Counted from the stretch's first letter, positions 22,433-34,179 are shown. The stretch: DNA of 64,000 nt from Primula veris (GCA_963682055.1 OY821748.1:28918661-28982660), one strand, 5' to 3'. The notes: generated by a model not told the origin, from the sequence alone. Numbers and translations are program-made.

Positions 22433-22747
22433 TGAGTTAATTAGCTCTCGGGAAAATTTTCCAGAAAGCTTGGCCGATCGATAGGATGTGAAGTCCGATC
22501 AATCGGATGTGATGTCCGATCGATCGGTCTCTGTAAAATTTTCAGATTTCAACACAGGGACAATTTGATAATTTCACAGTCAAACCGTAAATCTGACTTA
22601 CGAACCGTAAGTCAAAATTACGGTTTGACCAAAAGACAAATCATAAATTTGACTTACGGTTCTAAAGTCAGATTTACGGTTCGTAAAAAAAAACTACGTT
22701 TAAGTGTAGAAATAGATAAATTACATTGAAAAAATTCAGCCTCTATA
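22433..22747 (-). repeat. Right terminal inverted repeat
   Basis: Reverse complement of 18831-19040 with an additional duplicated CTTACGG/CCGTAA segment, which makes it about 100 bp longer than the left TIR. Confidence 0.65.
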
Positions 22748-23327
22748 CAGTTAAGTTAGATTGATAGAGAAAGATAGATATAGAGAGATAAATTGGAAAG
22801 GACTCTCTACACACGTGATTCCCTTCCTTTTAATCCTTCCACGCGTGATTCTCCCCCATCTTGTTATTCATCTTCCGTTAAGCTTGTATTACTCCTAATC
22901 ACTTTCTTCTCCCATGAATGAACATCATTCCTTATTCATTATCTAATCATTTATATGAAAGCCAAACCAACTTAAAAATTAGTAATAACTTTTAGGTACA
23001 AATGCTAAATCCTTATTCAAACCAGTGGCCAAGTTAGTTGACAAATATACAACGAAAATAAAAAGTGTATAATCATTGTTTTTAATATGTTTTAGTGAAA
23101 ATATACAGGCAAAAGTTAAAAAAAAATCATAATTTTCAAGGTTATACAGGGAGTAGTCGCCCTCAATGGTCTGGACTTATATTCCTCCGGATTCAACATA
23201 TCAGCAACCGCACCAGTTTTCTTACATTTTTTCTAATATTTAAGATAATTAACATCACTTTAATATTTTTAGGTAACAGTTTAACTTTATACATTTTTCA
23301 GCTTTTCTATCAAATTTCTTATCACAA
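22748..23327. other. No gene seen
   Basis: AT-rich spacer between transposons; 23095-23409 is a long but unremarkable open frame without recognisable motifs. Confidence 0.5.
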
Positions 23328-23748
23328 GAGCATACACGATAGTGTTGTTAATTTTAATAATATTAACTTTGACACATCATCATTTAATTGCATGTTAAAT
23401 GACACATAAGTAACTTAAATTTAACATTCACATTAGTGTATTAACTTAACAAATTTATCTAATTTTAATTGAAATTAATTATTAATTAAAATATCATTAA
23501 TTAGTCATTTTCTAAACCCCCACTAATATAGGAATTAAAATAGGAGTTGAAATAAAGTTTACGTTTTAATTAATGGTATTTTGCCACATCATCAATTAAC
23601 AACATTAAAATTATTGTTATATTTAACAATTTTTTTAACATCTATAAAGATAATACATGATTTAACATAACTAATAGAAACAAAAAAATGAATTGTTAGC
23701 TAACTATTTTAGTTAACAATAGAGATAACAACACTATTGTAGATGGTC
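23328..23748. mobile_element. Probable MITE with ~24-bp imperfect TIRs
   Basis: The left end GAGCATACACGATAGTGTTG and the complement of the right end GACCATCTACAATAGTGTTG are inverted repeats. The interior is AT-rich with no coding. The ends resemble 'GAGCATCxxCAATGG' MITEs of plants, but the target duplication is unclear. Confidence 0.5.
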
Positions 23749-23784
23749 TAACTAAATATTACTATATTTTAATATACTTATATC

Positions 23785-24008
23785 TGTTGTGTGACATATT
23801 AGCTCGTTATAGAGATATATAGAGATATGTATAGATATAGAGAGAAGTATGAGAGAGACAACAACAGAGTCTTCATTAATCAGAATGTGTATGAATGAAT
23901 GTAAAATACAAGACCCCTAACCCTATTTATATAGATAGAGGTGTATGGTTATAAGCCCACTTGGGCCCATAAAGTATAAGCCCAATAATCCAATAATATC
24001 CTACAGCA
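23785..24008 (-). mobile_element. 3' LTR of LARD copy C
   Basis: 224 bp, TGTTGTGTGAC to CCTACAGCA (read on plus). Contains the complement of a TATATAAATAGGG-type box. Confidence 0.9.
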
Positions 24009-27000
24009 CTCCCCCTTTGGACGTCTTGATTTCTTCGTCTTCATGCAGTCGATCTGAGTCGAGTTCATTCGCAGTGCTAAACACATAAAAACCTTAGGGC
24101 CGGAAAACCCAGTGTGGGACAAAACCGGTACCTAGGAGAAACTGTGTAGCCGAATGATATAGGCCGAAATTCTATGTAATTAACTAACCACAAAACAGTG
24201 TGCCTCATCAAAACCTTGGCAGAGCAAACCCAATGGAAAAATCTCTGAACGAAGGAAAAAGACTGTAGCAGTGGTAGTAGTAGGGGATCAACCACAAAAC
24301 AGGTGCATCATCAAAACCTTGCTAGAGTAAAACCAGTGGGAAAAACCTCTAGTCGAAGGACAAAAGAGTACACAGTGGTAACAAATATACAACAGGATAC
24401 TCTCCCTAATTTCGGTAATCTTAAGTGAGCTATGATGGGAACGTGTCTCGCTAAAAACCTTGCCAAGGAAAACCCAGTGGGAAAAAACCTTGGTCTAAGG
24501 ACAAAAAGAGTACACGAGCATGCGACTGGATACTCCCTCTCACTTGCACACGACAGGGTGCGAGGATTTCGACTAAGTAGTAATTAGTGCAATAAGCATT
24601 CACCTGGATGCTCCCCCTCACTTGCACACGACGGGGTGCAAAGATTTAATATTTCAAGAAACAGTATGAGCATTCGACTGGATGCTTCATTTACTTGCAC
24701 ACGACTGGATGCAAGAAAATCTAACGTGGAATAGAACGAGAATTCAACTGGATGCTCTTAAACTTCATATGTGAAGATTAATTTCGGCGAGAAATGCTAA
24801 ATAGCATAATGTAGTCATGTCTCTCTTGATCGATAACAACAAGCTGTCTTTTATGACAAGTGTTTTATCTGGATCGTGAGACAGAGCATATGTAATTCAA
24901 ATATGGCTAATACTAGCCCAAAGCCATATACACTCTCTAGTCATCTCATAGAGCACGAATAGATCAGAATGATTCGCTTGGAGTCATTCCAAGACCTCCA
25001 AGATATTGCCTTATTCCTAATAGTAAAGACAGACCATGTTAGAAATATCCCTTATGCGGGTCTGATAAGTAACCGGCATCGGTATAACCGAAAAAGGGTT
25101 GCGTTAATTCGAGTACCGAAGGGGGTAGGTACACTCGATGATGCAAATGGGATAAACTAGCCCACTTCCAAAATTACCATAAGGTAAGGAAAGGTGTCTT
25201 TAGTGCCATTTCGATGGCAACGTGTTAGCGCGATGCTGTGTCGAGCTATACCATTCACAGCATACGAGATGTTCGTCCTAGCACATTAGACCAAGTACAA
25301 TGATGCTCTTATTGTACTTAGATATGAACATAATGGTTCAATATCTCTTCATCGTCTTATCAGGGACGGACTAGGTCTATATCAATGTCTAGTGATCGAA
25401 CGATCATGGAAGAATCTGACGACTTAGCGTCATGATGAGTAAAACGTCATAACACCTTCTGGGTGTAGTCTGAATCATGGACTTAGATTCAATCTTTACG
25501 GGACTCGATCATCAGGCTGAGTAACTACCGTTTCTTCCCAAGATCCTTCATCTCGAAGGCAAATCCAAAAGTGGATCGCATAATAAAACACGCAAGGGCA
25601 TAATACTTGTTCAAGTATCCCAAGCTGATCAAGTACTCACTTAGGCGGTATACCACATCCGCTCGGATTATATTAATCCATATAGTGAACGTCTCAGTCA
25701 ATTGAGATCGTGTTCCGTGGTCAGGAACTACTTGATTTAAGCACATGAAGTCACACAGGGACCTTCATCTATATCTCTGTCTAAATTCTCATAGAGATAA
25801 AACAGTGACCACAATCACATGCTGCATAATTAGTTTTAGGGAAACTACTAAACTGATAAAGTAAGGGACCGTTATAACGTCCATTACGAGGAAATCAACC
25901 ATCTCGTAATCAATTCCAAGATATGAGAGAAGCCTTGCGCTACTAGGCGAGTATTCTACAATCTCATTATTCTCATCACTTTTCCTTACGAATAACCAAA
26001 TAAACGAACTCGTTTAACATTGGTGGTGTTGGAGCTACAGGTCCGAACACATTTTCGCTAAGGAGTCTACTTGGATTGCAAGTTTCCATTTGTCCAGTCT
26101 ATTCTACGTTGACTTCAGGCAACGGTACATGGTTCCCTATCATAATTTGCTCATATTATCAGTCGTCACTGAATATATGAACAAGTAATCAATGACAGTC
26201 TCGTTTCGCTTCAATATCGTCTAAGATATCATAATCGACAGATATTTCAAGATTCTTACGATGAGGAGGAAATCACACATCTCCTTGATCCTTTATAATC
26301 TCGTGCGACAAACGAGTTTCAGTTCACCACCTCTGGGGCTGAACGAATTAAGAACCGGTCAACTTCCTCATATCTTGGGAAGGACGACAGGCTGACGGCC
26401 GACGGCAGCGTCCTTTGCTTGGCGGGTTCGGCCAAAGCAACGTGTTACGACAGGAACACGGCGTCTGACAGGGACGTCTATCCTTGCAAGCATTTTGCAG
26501 CAGGTATAAATGATCTCGTGATATCTCATAAAGTCATTAAATGCGTCTGGCATTTAGTTAGACTTGATGGAGTCTATGCACTTACTTATCACTAAGTGCA
26601 GTTTTGGAGATCAAGCTAAGACTGAGTGGGTTATGCCACGTTACTTCACGTCGTTTCTTATCAACGACAACGTGCAAATCTCCCCTTAACGACACGAAGA
26701 ACAGTCTTAGCGATGTCATTTTCGCATATCATGCGGTAAAGAGATCGCTTGCCAAGGTTACTCTATCAAATGATAGGCAGGGGATTCATAATCGACTTAT
26801 GTCCCCTTCAGAGGTCCATATTTTGAATGCTATAGCGGCTCATTCAAAATATTAAGCACTCAAACACGCGTTCATATGAGGCGTCTGGCTCATAACCAGT
26901 AACCAACTGGTACGCATTTAGTGTTTTGAGTGACTATGGGCCTCAGACGGACCAATGCAGCAAAATAGCATCACCCCACACAGAAATATAAATCTTGGTG

Positions 27001-28461
27001 TGCAAGACCAAGAAATGCGTGCAATCATTTGCAGTCGCATCATCAAACTTTCCGTGAGTCCATTTGGGTCTGAACATAATCGACAGGATGTTCAATTTCA
27101 ATTTCCAAACTCAAGTAATTCAAATCGAAATTTCGATTCTTACTCTTTGGAATTATCAAGTCGACTAGAATTTTCAGGATAATCTGGATCATAAGCCATC
27201 AACTTAATGATAGGGCTAAAAGTTTGGGAAATGCTGCATTTCTGTGGACAACAATAATCATGTGACCTATTGTCGATGCATCAACCATAACCATTTATAT
27301 TTATGGTCCGTCTTATGGTTGGATAAGTCCATAATAACTCCTTCAATTCTTTACAAGAATTCTACGAGTTTATTTCGTGATCTTTACACATACTAGTCTT
27401 TCAAAATGAGCATTAGTGGCATTAATTTCGGATTAATCATGAAATATATCCTCAAAGAAAATCCAAATGCGATACGATTATAAATCAAGCATCGTCTTTT
27501 GACCCGGGAATATCTCATCCGGTCAATGCCACGGTCAATACCACAATATCAAAATGTTCTTATCAATCGACGACAGGTGAATGATAGTACAGACAATCAT
27601 GTCTTATCATCTAAATCATTTATCATTTCGACGACAGGCGAAATGATAAGGTAACTTTAAATGCTTTTAAAAATTGTGGTAGAAACCACTTGAAAAACAT
27701 TTCAACTCCTCTAAAATACGCTTTTGGTCGTATTGAATGGAGGCTTTTTTTAATTATTTCATGAGCTATTACCAGATAACACTGGTTTTCTCGAATATTT
27801 TATAACTCAAGAAGGTACGATAGGACCTACATGAGTATAACGCCTCATATTTGACAAATCAATTTGGCTTTACCAAAGATTTCGATTTTGGAACGACATG
27901 TCCAGAATCGTTGTCACTAAGTGTTCTTTTAGGGAAGTAGTTGGTGAAATTATATGGTACACTGTTACCCACTATTTCCAAAAAACCAACTACACCACAA
28001 GTATTGCCTAAAATTTCATAATTTAAAGTTTGGTCACATTTATCAAAGGAATTGTCTCAAAACACTTTAAATTATTTCGAGAAATTTCGTAGACAGGCAA
28101 ACCACAATACAAAAGTATGGTCCAAATGAAAAATAATAATCCAAATGGAAAAACATAATCCAGATGAGCGAAAAAATGGCTCAATGATTTATCAAAATCA
28201 ATAAAGAAATGTATCAAATTCATTTGAGCCACAAAATCGGGGGTCTCAAGAGTTTCCTTTCAATTAACTTTAACCACATTAGCATCGGTTTTTCCATCTT
28301 TATAATAGTTGTGAACTATTTAAGGAGTAACCGTGCATGACCTTTGTCTTTATAGCATAGAGTTGGCCCCTTGAGCATTATCTCTTGCTTTGTGACAATG
28401 GCCCATATTGTTCCTTTCAATTACTGTCTTGGAGCCACAGGTTTTCGATTTTGACGATTGT

Positions 28462-28788
28462 CTAAAATCTCGCTTGGCTAGGCGATTCATTGGGATCGCG
28501 ACAGTTCGAGACAAATAACACTTGTCTCGGTTCTCGATTCGTGGAAAAAAAATATACACGAAGAGCATTAATATCAGGCAAACAATTCGCCATTGACCCA
28601 ATAGGATTAAAACTACTCACCGGGATAATTTTCTTATCCAATAACAGATGGGTGATAAAGGAACATGGTGAATATAAATTCACGATAATGCTTATGGAAT
28701 ACAATTTCCAAGCTAGTATTTTGGTGAAGGATTGCTCCAATATGTCAATTTCAGACATTTGTTCACCATAGACGTCATCATGTCTCAA
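28462..28788 (-). pseudogene. Decayed Copia gag relic in LARD copy C
   Basis: Same relic as 5116-5418: GEQMSEIDILEQSFTKILAW, KKIIPVSSFNPIGSMANCL and LPDINAL. Resemblance to Copia Gag is positional and partial; the frame is closed on both sides. Confidence 0.5.
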
Positions 28789-29439
28789 ATGTGGCGGCGG
28801 AATAAAATCAACGCCTTAGCATTCATCCTGATGGTAACAACAAACTTGTATTTTACTCATCAAAGATGGCATCCAAAAAAAAATTTGGCATCACATTTTC
28901 ACACATCAGGGTGAGTAACATGTGGTGACGGATTAAAATCAACGTTTAAACAGTCATTTCGCAAGTATGTTTTACGATTTTTCTCATCATAGATGGCATC
29001 CAACATGTGTTGGGAGTTCTGGATTATTTATCATATAAAACGACTGGTTTATATGTTTATGGTTTGCACAAACATAAACTTTATTTCGAAACGACAGGTT
29101 CGAAAAATAGTTTTGCTTTTAATGTGAATAAGTTCTCATTGATCGAACGACAGGTCGATACAGAGACACCAATTCGGCGAAACATACATCACTATATAAA
29201 CACACTCGAGTAAATTATTATTTAGTCAACCCCTTTCAGTAGCTCTACTTGAAAAACGACTAGGAAAGACGGTGAGGGTGGAGGGCACGAATGCCACTTA
29301 AAACCCGACCTCATTAGGATATCGACTTCTGCCTATATCTTTCCTAGACATCGTATCCAAATAGGTGAGCCTATTTAGGGAAGATTCATAATTTATCCAA
29401 CTTAAATGTGAATATATATGATTTCGCAAATTACCATAT

Positions 29440-30181
29440 TATACATATGTGTACATGGCAATAAATAAATACATAGATCGTACCTGCTTGCATGATTAAA
29501 TAATATAGCAGTAGCATGGTAGTACATATTAGCACAATCTAAATTTACCAATTTACACTAAGCAATATATTATTCAATATTTAATTATTTTATTGCTATA
29601 TGTATAAGTTCTATACATGGTAACTAAATCATTCATGTACGTAATATATTTTATTTACCAATTTACAATATACATGCAAGTTCCATATAAAGTAATTTTT
29701 AGGGTAATTACCGAATTATCTAGCAAGAATTTATCCCATAAATATTTATTCTCATGCAGCGATCCATCTGACTTTTACAAAATCACAAACAAAAAACAAA
29801 AAACTACATACATGCGTAGTTTCTACACTCATGCAAGTTAATCACATATATATATATATATATATATATAACTCATGCTGCTTTTCGGTTTTTTTGTTTT
29901 TTTTTGTTTTTTTTTTGTTTTTTTTATGCTGTAGCAAATTAGGTCACATGTAATTTTCTACCTTCACAATTTATAAAAATAGGTTTGTCTATGTACTGTA
30001 CACCTCGTCTTTTGGGGAAGGTCGATCGAACACAAAAAAAATTTCAAATTTTGGCCGTATATTTATAACCCAATATTCGAGCTTAAACCCTGTTATTCGA
30101 ACAAATACCCCAATCTCTTAGCTTTTACTTCAATCTCCGTGAGCGTATATCCTATTCTCTGCGAGCATCGTGCTGATAACG
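29440..30181 (-). other. 5' leader of LARD copy C, with microsatellites
   Basis: AT-rich, not shared with copy A beyond its first few bases. Has a TA repeat at 29847-29871 and a T-rich run at 29885-29930. It ends in GTGCTGATAACG (30170-30181), the complement of the primer-site region. Confidence 0.6.
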
Positions 30182-30405
30182 TGTTGTGTGACATATTAGC
30201 TCGTTATAGAGATATATAGAGATATGTATAGATATAGAGAGAAGTATGAGAGAGACAACAACAGGGTCTTCATTAATCAGAATGTGTATGAATGAATATA
30301 AAATACAAGACCCCTAACCCTCTTTATATAGATAGAGAGGTAGGGTTATAAGCCCACTTGGACCCATAAAGTATAAGCCCAATAGTCCAATAATATCCTA
30401 CAACA
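30182..30405 (-). mobile_element. 5' LTR of LARD copy C
   Basis: 224 bp, TGTTGTGTGAC to CCTACAACA. Element-sense promoter box TATATAAAGAGGG is intact on the minus strand. Confidence 0.9.
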
Positions 30406-30410
30406 CTATC

Positions 30411-31020
30411 AAATTTTTTCAACCCAAATTAATTTACTAAAGTAACAATATTAAATAACTTAGACGTTACTCATATTTAAAATAAAAAGCACATTTTTAC
30501 AACTTATAATGAAGCGTTTTGGTTTATACAAATTATCGGGTTTTTTTTTTAATCAATTTCTCTATCACAACTATACAACTCATCTTTTTGTTATTTTATT
30601 AATTTATATGTGAAAAGTACAAATAAATGAGAGAAAATAAAAGAAAAATAAGAGAGAGAAATTATTATTTTAATTATAAGGTAATATTTTGATCACTTAT
30701 ATTCACTACAAGAAAATAACTGTATAGCAACAATTGGTATGTTATTATACGGCTTGTTGCAGAAAATTCAGCAACAGTATAGTAACGGTTATCAGTACTT
30801 AGCAACAGAAATTGTTGCTATATTGTTGCTAAATTTTAGCAACAACTCGTATAATACCAGACAAATTGTAACTAAACTGTTGTTATATGACTATTTTTTT
30901 TGTAGTGATTTAAATGATATTTAAATTCATGTATATTTAAGGTAATGAATAAGTAAACCGATGTGTATATAATTTTTGAACAATCTTCTTATACTTAAGG
31001 TAAATTGATGATATAAGGGA
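30411..31020. repeat. Dispersed repeat R1, copy 2
   Basis: Matches 17950-18420 and is interrupted by the CACTA MITE at 30704-30907. Confidence 0.6.
30704..30907. mobile_element. Small CACTA-type MITE
   Basis: 204 bp beginning CACTACAAGAAAA and ending TTTTTTTTGTAGTG, with a 3-bp target duplication ATT on each side (30701-30703, 30908-30910). Subterminal AGCAACA/TGTTGCT motifs repeat in both orientations. Repeat R1 copy 1 at 18310-18340 gives the matching empty site. No transposase. Confidence 0.95.
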
Positions 31021-31586
31021 ACTGATGCGGTTGCTCATCACCCAAGCTTTTCTACCTTGTTACCCAAGGTTGTGGTTAACACACAATCATCACACTCATG
31101 TCCATTTAATTATAATAGATTGGTATCAGATTAGCAAAAGTTGGTAAATTTAGGTACTAGTTTGGTCACGTGTACCGTAAGTTGGGTATTAAATTAATAA
31201 ACGATAATAGTATAGGATATTAAACAATGTTTTTTAATCAAAAAAATAGAGTGGCAACAAGCAATAACTAATGTGTTGCTTGAACATAAACCATTAAAAT
31301 TGGTTTCAGATTTATAAAAATTAGGTAGGTTAAGTACTAAATTGCTAAAATATGATACCTTGAGCATTAATTTAAAGTTTTCCCCATATCTTTATATCCA
31401 TGTTCAACAAGATTGTTCATGTTTGTTTATTAACAAATGATCATAAACCGAACGCTTGCTGCAAGGAGAATGAAATTTTTCACCAACGTTTCATTTAGTT
31501 ACAAATCAATGAGGGTAATGTTTTTTGATATTTCATTTAAATAATGATAGATATATAAAAATATTAGTTATATACAATATGAAATT
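31021..31586. other. No gene seen; diverged ~80-bp direct repeat
   Basis: 31124-31190 and 31297-31370 share a 'ATTGGTxTCAGATT...TAGGTACTA' pattern and are probably an old duplication. 31488-31586 recurs in direct orientation at 37455-37550. Confidence 0.4.
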
Positions 31587-31848
31587 TGTTGTAGTATATT
31601 ATTGGACTATTGGGCTTGTATTTTATGGGCCCAAGTGGGCTTATAACCCTACCCCTCTATCTATATAAAGAGGGTTACGGGTCTTGTATTTTACATTCAT
31701 TTATATACATTCTGATTAATAAAGACCCTGTTGTTGTCTCTCTATATCTATCATTATTTAAATGAAATATCAAAAAACATTACCCTCATTGATTTGTAAC
31801 TAAATGATTTGATTAATTAATATGTGTGAGCTAATATGTCACACAACA
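31587..31848 (+). mobile_element. LARD-family LTR with an inverted flank segment inside
   Basis: Starts TGTTGTAGTATATT and ends GAGCTAATATGTCACACAACA. Between about 31745 and 31820 it carries ~70 bp that is the reverse complement of its own left flank (31488-31554). The rest is a normal LTR. Confidence 0.75.
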
Positions 31849-32051
31849 CGTCTTATGCAAGACAGTACTAACATACAAACAGTACAGTAGCATACAAACA
31901 GTACGTGTTGTAATATGTAACGTGTACGGTATAAAAAACAATTATATCCGGGTACCTTACACACGTTATGTTGGTGAAGGTCGATATAGCAAAATCAGGT
32001 TTATTGAATCTATAATCCGTACTTCGATCTCCGAGAGCAGTGCTGATAACG
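31849..32051 (-). mobile_element. LARD-family 5' leader fragment
   Basis: About 200 bp ending in CAGTGCTGATAACG, i.e. primer-site side of the LTR at 32052, with a duplicated CATACAAACAGTAC unit (31873 and 31893). It is enclosed by two LTRs in opposite orientation. Confidence 0.65.
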
Positions 32052-32251
32052 TGTTGTAATACACTATTAGCTACGTATATAGGGAGACAGAAGTAGAGAG
32101 AGGGGAGAACGGTATAGTTTTTATTATGAATGAATATCTGAATGAATAAAATACAAGACCCCTAGCCCTCTTTATATAGATAGAGTGGTAGGGTTATAAG
32201 CCCACTTGGGCCCAATCAATAAAAGCCCAAGAGTCCAATAATCTTACAACA
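32052..32251 (-). mobile_element. LARD-family LTR (left arm of inverted repeat)
   Basis: 200 bp TGTTGTAATAC to TCTTACAACA. The mirror copy is at 37012-37209. Confidence 0.85.
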
Positions 32252-32536
32252 GTTTCCATATTATTCCCGATTGTTGTTATTGTCACAATGTGCTCATAAA
32301 TAAATATTTATCTTAATTATTACTTCTATATAGTATATCTATATTATTAGTTTATGTCAATTCCTTATGAAGTATTAAAACATATATTTACAAACTAACC
32401 CTATTAATTAATCAAATTATAACAAAAAAAAACTGTCTAAAAAAAAATTGTCATTCGTTAATAACTTGCTTTATCACTTTGAAAAAAAAAAAAACTTTCA
32501 TTCTCCATACAATACCATCCATCTCTCTTCTATCTA

Positions 32537-33180
32537 GTCCAGTCAAAAGTACAGATAATTCAGTCGAAAGTACATATAATTCAGAAAGTGCATATAGTTC
32601 AGTCAAAAGTGTATATAGTTCAATAAACGTGCATATAGTCTAGTCAAAAGTGCATTCAATTCTGCTGAAAGTACATATAGTTTCGTCGAAAGTACCTATA
32701 ATTCAGTCGAAAGTAAATATAATTCAATAAAAGTGTGTATGCATATAATTCAGCTAAAAATGCATCTGTTTCAGCTGAAAGTGCATCTAATTTAGTCAAA
32801 AGTACATATAGTTAAGTCAAAAGTGCATATAGTCCAGTCGAAAAGGAATATAGTCCAGTCAAAAGTGCATATAGTTCTGTCAAAATTGCATCTGGTTCAG
32901 CTGAAAGTAAATCTGGTTCAGCCAAAATTGCATATGGTTCAGCCAAAAGTGCATATGGTTCAGATAAAAGTGCATTTTGTTCATCTCAAAATGCATCTAG
33001 TTTAGTCGAAAGTGAATATAGTCCAGTTGAAAGTGTATAATGTTCAAGTGTATAATGCATTTTGAGATGAACTATATGCACTTTCAGCTGAACCAGATGC
33101 ACTTTCAACTGAACAAGATGCACTTTTAGCTGAACCAGATGCACTTTCAGCTGAACCGGATGCACTTTTGACAGAACTAT
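32537..33180. repeat. 21-bp tandem array with an orientation switch
   Basis: 32537-33040 repeats a unit near AGTTCAGTCAAAAGTGCATAT about two dozen times. From about 33048 to 33180 the same unit runs in the opposite direction (ATGCACTTTCAGCTGAACC). Because 21 is divisible by three, short frames read through it, but they are composition effects. Confidence 0.85.
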
Positions 33181-33203
33181 AATTTAATTCAAATTAAAAA
33201 AAC

Positions 33204-33286
33204 CAAATCCGGATGGATTCGAACCACCAAACTCTTGAACCTCGGTGTTGGTACAAGCGCTCTTACCATTTTGAGCTTACAGATTT
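33204..33286 (-). tRNA. tRNA-like sequence or tRNA pseudogene, 83 nt
   Basis: On the minus strand it has an A-box-like AAGCTCAAAATGGTAAGAGC with a GCTC/GAGC D stem, a perfect B box GGTTCGAATCC, a T stem, and a 7-bp acceptor stem AAATCTG/CGGATTT with one G-T pair. A run of seven T follows. The anticodon arm is abnormal: CTTG/CAAG is separated by 16 bases that can extend the stem (ACC/GGT), so no normal seven-base anticodon loop is seen. It may be a tRNA pseudogene or the head of a SINE. Confidence 0.45.
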
Positions 33287-33300
33287 ATATAGTCACTAAA

Positions 33301-34179
33301 TAAAACCATACAAACATGTCCCTTCTTCGCCTAAATATGAACGATACAAAAAACTATAAAAATTCAAACAGATGGCGTGCTACTTAAAAAATTCCTCAAG
33401 ATATGGATATTTACACACACTAAAAACTCTACAAAACAAAGCTACCAAAAAAATAGGATTTGTTTTAGCCTCAAACGATCTCCGATTCGGACTAAAATCT
33501 TATGAACTTTTGTATTGTACATAATCTATACATAAACATGTCAAATTCAAGCGAATTCAAAACTATAAAATCTATCGTACGTAACTTGGACATTTTATCA
33601 AACACTTTAAGGGTACAATTTGAGCAAACCCTTGAGCACTTAGAGAGCCCCAAACTGGACCCATCTCGTCCCGAAACAAGCTACGTTTCATACCAAAACA
33701 AGCTCCATTTTTGCCCTAACTTTGACCTTGTCTCAGTCTCGGAATGAGCTCTGTTTCAAACCAAAACGAGCTATATATATTTTAGTCTCGAAACGGTTGT
33801 TCAAATAAACCGGAAACACTAAAACCACCCCAAAACCGTTCCAAAAACCACTCCAAAAACATCCCAATAAAGTCGGAAAAAAAACCACATTGCTAATTAT
33901 TTGGATACGAGTATAAACCAGGAAAAATAAAAAGGAATCTGTTTCAGGCACAGAATAGGTTCACTCTCAGTTTTTTATTTAATAGTTGATTTGATAAATT
34001 TTTACCAACTAGTATTTGGTTAGTAATGGGAGTAACAAATATTTGTTACGAGTTGAAGAAACATAAAATCAGTAAATTGCATATGGATATACATAATAAA
34101 AACAAGCATACTATATAAAAGACCCAATTGGACTCAACTTTATTTAGTTTAAATCTATGCAATCGTAAAATGAATTTAA
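33301..34179. other. No gene seen
   Basis: Short open frames on both strands without recognisable motifs; 33800-33890 is rich in CCAAAA/CAAAACC. Confidence 0.4.

Larger units (their letters stand above)
18831..22747. mobile_element. DNA transposon with long TIRs (MULE-like), carrying two genes
   Basis: The left end (18831-19040) is the reverse complement of 22433-22747: TTTTTTCACTGCAATTTATCTG, the CTTACGAACCGTAAG motif, clustered CGATCGATCGG, and TTTCCAGAAAGCTAATTAACTC. A further copy of the right end is at 21878-22115, so the element may contain a nested end or be a composite of 3.3 and 3.9 kb forms. TIRs of 200-300 bp suggest a Mutator-like element, but no clear 9-bp target duplication and no MURA-type transposase were found. 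Confidence 0.6.
23785..30405 (-). mobile_element. LARD copy C, complete with both LTRs
   Basis: 6621 bp, flanked by ATATC (23780-23784) and CTATC (30406-30410), a five-base target duplication with one mismatch. LTRs 23785-24008 and 30182-30405 differ at roughly ten sites by eye. The polypurine-tract complement follows the 3' LTR (24009) and the primer-site region precedes the 5' LTR. No protein of usable length is encoded, so it would need proteins from another Copia element to move. The same hairpin series as in copy A is present. It is inserted close to repeat R1 copy 2. Confidence 0.9.
31745..32536 (+). repeat. Left arm of a ~5.8-kb inverted-repeat structure
   Basis: Reverse complement of 36741-37516 at high identity, including the LTR, leader and flanks. 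The inner edge is TTCTATCTA and the outer edge is near TATATCTATCATT. Confidence 0.85.

Noticed and set aside
32823..33005. 60-aa repeat peptide in the 21-bp array
   Set aside because: Same reason: a 21-bp unit reads open by chance.
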